Positions 61,993-64,000 of a DNA stretch of 64,000 bases are shown here, one piece after another. Origin of the DNA: Reddybacter sp041622675 (GTDB lineage Bacteria > Pseudomonadota > Gammaproteobacteria > Pseudomonadales > Porticoccaceae); contig JBFJYH010000002.1 of NCBI GenBank assembly GCA_041622675.1, forward strand, positions 50,134 to 114,133. The letters are read 5' to 3'. Each line of letters starts with the position of its first letter. The first letter of the stretch is position 1. The translations under genes and the position numbers were made by a program. The notes under the pieces were generated by a model. That model was not told the origin of the DNA, did not search any database, and saw nothing but the letters and a program-made list of their open reading frames with translations.

Positions 61993-63033
61993 ATGAACAA
62001 TCCCAGGAAGCTCCAACAAACGATCACTAAACAAACGGCCATGGCTAATAAGGTCAACCGAAACCTAAGCCCTTCCCTAGCTCGAATCCAGAATCTGAAG
62101 TCTAAAGTAGATCTGAACAATGACAGCGCCACCAACAAAAGAGGCAATCTGTCCCCGGCTTCCGAGCCGCGGCTTGCAACGGCCAAAGCTAACGAAACAC
62201 AGGACTTGCCCACGGGTGAAACCAACAAGGTCGAACACGCCTCCCAGCCTTCGCCACCGGGCAACAATCATCACACACCTACCATGCCATCAGCACTGAC
62301 TGCGCCCTGGATAATCGCCAGCATTACCCTGACTTTGGCATTGTTTAGCGGTAATTACGCTTGGCAGACCCAAAAGGAAGTTGAAACATTAAGCCAACGA
62401 CTTGGAATACTTGAAGCGCAAAAAGTCACCTCGTTTTCCACAGAACTACAAAAAAGCAATGACAACGTCGTTGATATCGAACAGGCCTTACTCCATCTCA
62501 GGCAAACCCAAGGGCAACAAACCACAACTATTGGCGCCCTGACAGACAACCTCGCGACAGCTGCTGAGCAGACAAACTCACGTCTGCAGATACTTGAAGA
62601 GCAGCTTGTAAATATCGCGAGCCAGGCTCAAGAAAAGAACTCCCAACAAGAAAGCGCTCTCGATCAACGAGGCAAAGAGCCCCCTTTAACAACTCCTATC
62701 AATAGTCAGAGCAGTACTGAAAGCGTCAAAGAAAAAACACAACGCGATTTGAAAAGCATAGACCCTGAAAATCTCGGAGGAATTAACGACGCTAGAATTG
62801 AAAACTGGAACATTAATATTGCCAGCTTTTCCGATACGAATACCGCCAACAATCTCTACAAAAAAGTAAGGAAAATAGCTGACACAGCGGCTATCAAACC
62901 CATTACAGTCAAAGGCAAGACCTTGCACAGGATTAGAGCCGAAGGCTATAACTCAAGAGCGGGCGCAGAAAAAGCAGCGTTAGCACTGCAAAAAAAACTC
63001 GGCTTATCGGGCCTGTGGGTGAGCCACGATTAG
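61993..63033 (+). CDS. SPOR-domain membrane protein, possible flagellar-regulon member
   Basis: A 346-residue bitopic inner-membrane protein. About 105 cytoplasmic, mostly disordered residues precede one membrane helix (WIIASITLTLALFSGNYAW); then comes a periplasmic coiled coil (about 130-220), a Q/S/T-rich linker, and a C-terminal SPOR domain (WNINIASFSDTNTANNLYKKV through LGLSGLWVSHD). SPOR domains bind denuded septal or polar peptidoglycan. A sigma54-type site like that of fliL stands upstream, suggesting expression with flagellar genes. Function is not known; a role in pole or motor anchoring is a guess. An internal ATG at 62041 is an alternative start. Confidence 0.75.
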   Translation: MNNPRKLQQTITKQTAMANKVNRNLSPSLARIQNLKSKVDLNNDSATNKRGNLSPASEPRLATAKANETQDLPTGETNKVEHASQPSPPGNNHHTPTMPSALTAPWIIASITLTLALFSGNYAWQTQKEVETLSQRLGILEAQKVTSFSTELQKSNDNVVDIEQALLHLRQTQGQQTTTIGALTDNLATAAEQTNSRLQILEEQLVNIASQAQEKNSQQESALDQRGKEPPLTTPINSQSSTESVKEKTQRDLKSIDPENLGGINDARIENWNINIASFSDTNTANNLYKKVRKIADTAAIKPITVKGKTLHRIRAEGYNSRAGAEKAALALQKKLGLSGLWVSHD

Positions 63034-63060
63034 CTGGCCACCACCCTAATCGGTTTTTTT
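63027..63060 (+). terminator. Intrinsic terminator of the SPOR-domain gene
   Basis: CGATTAG (63027-63033, including the stop codon) pairs with CTAATCG (63046-63052) around a 12-base loop and is followed by G and seven T. It also overlaps the end of the convergent DUF1820 gene. Confidence 0.75.
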
Positions 63061-63381
63061 AGAGCCCGGCACCATTGATGGGAAAGACAGCGGGGTCACA
63101 TTCCCCCCCTTAACATCGGTGACTTTACAAACACCTTCCTTTTCAACTTCATCAATACGCACCACCGAGTGCAAGGGTAAATAACTGCGTTTGACACTGG
63201 CAAACTCATTTTTGAGCTTTTCTTCGCCCGGATCGACGATCATCTTCGAGCGCTCGTCAAATACGAACTCTTCGACTTCCAAAAAGCCCATCAGCTCACT
63301 CTGGTAAACAGAACGCACATAGAGCTCATAGACTTGGCCCTGGTTGAAAAAAATGACTTTGTAGATTGGCTCACTGGGCAT
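63046..63381 (-). CDS. DUF1820 family protein
   Basis: A 111-residue small protein of unknown function beginning MPSEPIYKVIFFNQGQVYELYVRSVYQSELMGFLEVEEFVF, which matches the DUF1820 family found next to miaB in Pseudomonas and relatives. No catalytic motif or membrane segment is seen. It is divergent from miaB, with 143 bases between. Confidence 0.85.
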   Translation of the reverse strand: MPSEPIYKVIFFNQGQVYELYVRSVYQSELMGFLEVEEFVFDERSKMIVDPGEEKLKNEFASVKRSYLPLHSVVRIDEVEKEGVCKVTDVKGGNVTPLSFPSMVPGSKKTD

Positions 63382-63524
63382 AATGTTTTACTGCTTGCTG
63401 CTAGAAATGGCGCGCGATTCTAACACATTACCCAGTCCCACTTCTCCACCGCTGATCAAGCACCTAGGCTAAGCAGCGGAGAAGTCCTATAATCGCCGCC
63501 CTTGCCAACAACGGCGGAGCCCAC

Positions 63525-64000
63525 ATGACACAGACACCGGTCAAAAAACTTCATATAGTGACTCACGGCTGCCAAATGAATGAGTACGACTCCTCTCGCA
63601 TGGGCGACCTGCTCGGCGATAGCCATCAAATGGTAAAAACCGATGACCCCAATGAAGCGGATGTGCTGCTGCTCAACACCTGCTCCATCCGTGAAAAAGC
63701 CGAAGATAAAGTTTTCCACCAACTGGGTCGCTGGAAAAAATTGAAGGACAAAAACCCTGCCCTCATTATCGGCGTCGGTGGTTGTGTGGCCAGCCAGGAA
63801 GGCGAGACCATTGCCCGTCGCGCGCCTCACGTTGACCTAATATTTGGCCCCCAGACACTGCACCGCTTGCCCGAAATGATGCAACAGCGCCAGGCGGGTA
63901 ACAGCGCAGTGGTTGACGTCAGCTTCCCTGAAATTGAAAAATTCGACCAGCTCCCCCTACCCGAGGCCGATGGCGTCTCGGCCTATGTGTCCATCATGGA
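63525..64000 (+). CDS. miaB: tRNA-2-methylthio-N6-isopentenyladenosine synthase MiaB (5' part)
   Basis: The first ~158 residues of MiaB, running off the window. The N-terminal UPF0004 domain shows all three auxiliary [4Fe-4S] ligands: C16 (THGCQMNEYDS), C53 (NTCSIREKA) and C87 (GGCVAS). The radical-SAM CxxxCxxC motif would lie beyond the end. MiaB methylthiolates i6A37 of tRNAs reading UNN codons. GGAG precedes the ATG, and a TATAAT sequence at 63488-63493 may be the -10 box although no good -35 is seen. Confidence 0.95.
   Translation, partial: MTQTPVKKLHIVTHGCQMNEYDSSRMGDLLGDSHQMVKTDDPNEADVLLLNTCSIREKAEDKVFHQLGRWKKLKDKNPALIIGVGGCVASQEGETIARRAPHVDLIFGPQTLHRLPEMMQQRQAGNSAVVDVSFPEIEKFDQLPLPEADGVSAYVSIM

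Noticed and set aside
1..64000. CRISPR arrays, insertion sequences, prophage or rRNA genes
   Set aside because: None seen: no regularly spaced repeats, transposase, integrase or phage-like genes, and no rRNA sequence.

Overview
The window is about 52-54% GC by eye, has no mobile elements and carries a gene order known from Pseudomonas and related gammaproteobacteria: hemA-prfA-prmC beside TPR protein-lolB-ispE-tRNA-Gln-prs-rplY-pth-ychF, then a polar-flagellum locus with fleQ, fleSR, flhF, fleN and motCD. A motile gammaproteobacterium of the Pseudomonadales/Cellvibrionales type, probably marine, is the best guess. The species cannot be fixed from this sequence.

Layout. 1-2.6 kb: the end of a biotin-dependent acyl-CoA carboxylase alpha subunit and an acyl-CoA dehydrogenase, closed by a bidirectional terminator. 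2.6-6 kb (minus strand): hemA-prfA-prmC (tetrapyrrole synthesis and release-factor 1 with its methyltransferase). 6-14.2 kb (plus): a TPR lipoprotein, lolB, ispE, tRNA-Gln, prs, rplY, pth, ychF and an EamA transporter. 14.2-16.3 kb: a gene-poor stretch with a CAT-anticodon tRNA (Met), a small fragment resembling the start of an Fnr-type regulator, and a membrane-anchored DUF4124-like protein.

16.3-60.1 kb is a nearly unbroken flagellar locus. Forward: fliLMNOPQR-flhBA-flhF-fleN-fliA-motCD and a new 56-codon gene (export gate, switch, placement and number control, sigma28, stator). Reverse, from right to left: flgBCDEFGHIJKL, fliC, flaG, fliDST, a PilZ-like gene, fleQ, fleSR, fliEFGHIJ and fliK (rod, hook, filament, caps, chaperones, regulators, basal body, export ATPase). 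Forward again: flgA-flgM-flgN and a YcgR/FlgZ-type PilZ brake protein. Then come a diguanylate cyclase (minus), a SPOR-domain membrane protein (plus), a DUF1820 gene (minus) and the start of miaB.

Regulation can be read from the DNA. GG-N10-GC (sigma54, -24/-12) sites lie before fliL, fleSR, flgB, fliK and the SPOR gene. Sigma28 (FliA) sites lie before fliC and flgM, the latter a perfect match to the E. coli consensus. This fits the FleQ/RpoN -> FleSR -> FliA cascade of polar flagella. Three things stand out. FleQ lacks its N-terminal receiver-like domain and has altered c-di-GMP-contact residues. No chemotaxis gene is present at either place where Pseudomonas keeps them, although FliM keeps its CheY-binding motif. 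The SPOR-domain protein and the 56-codon gene look like uncharacterised members of the flagellar regulon.
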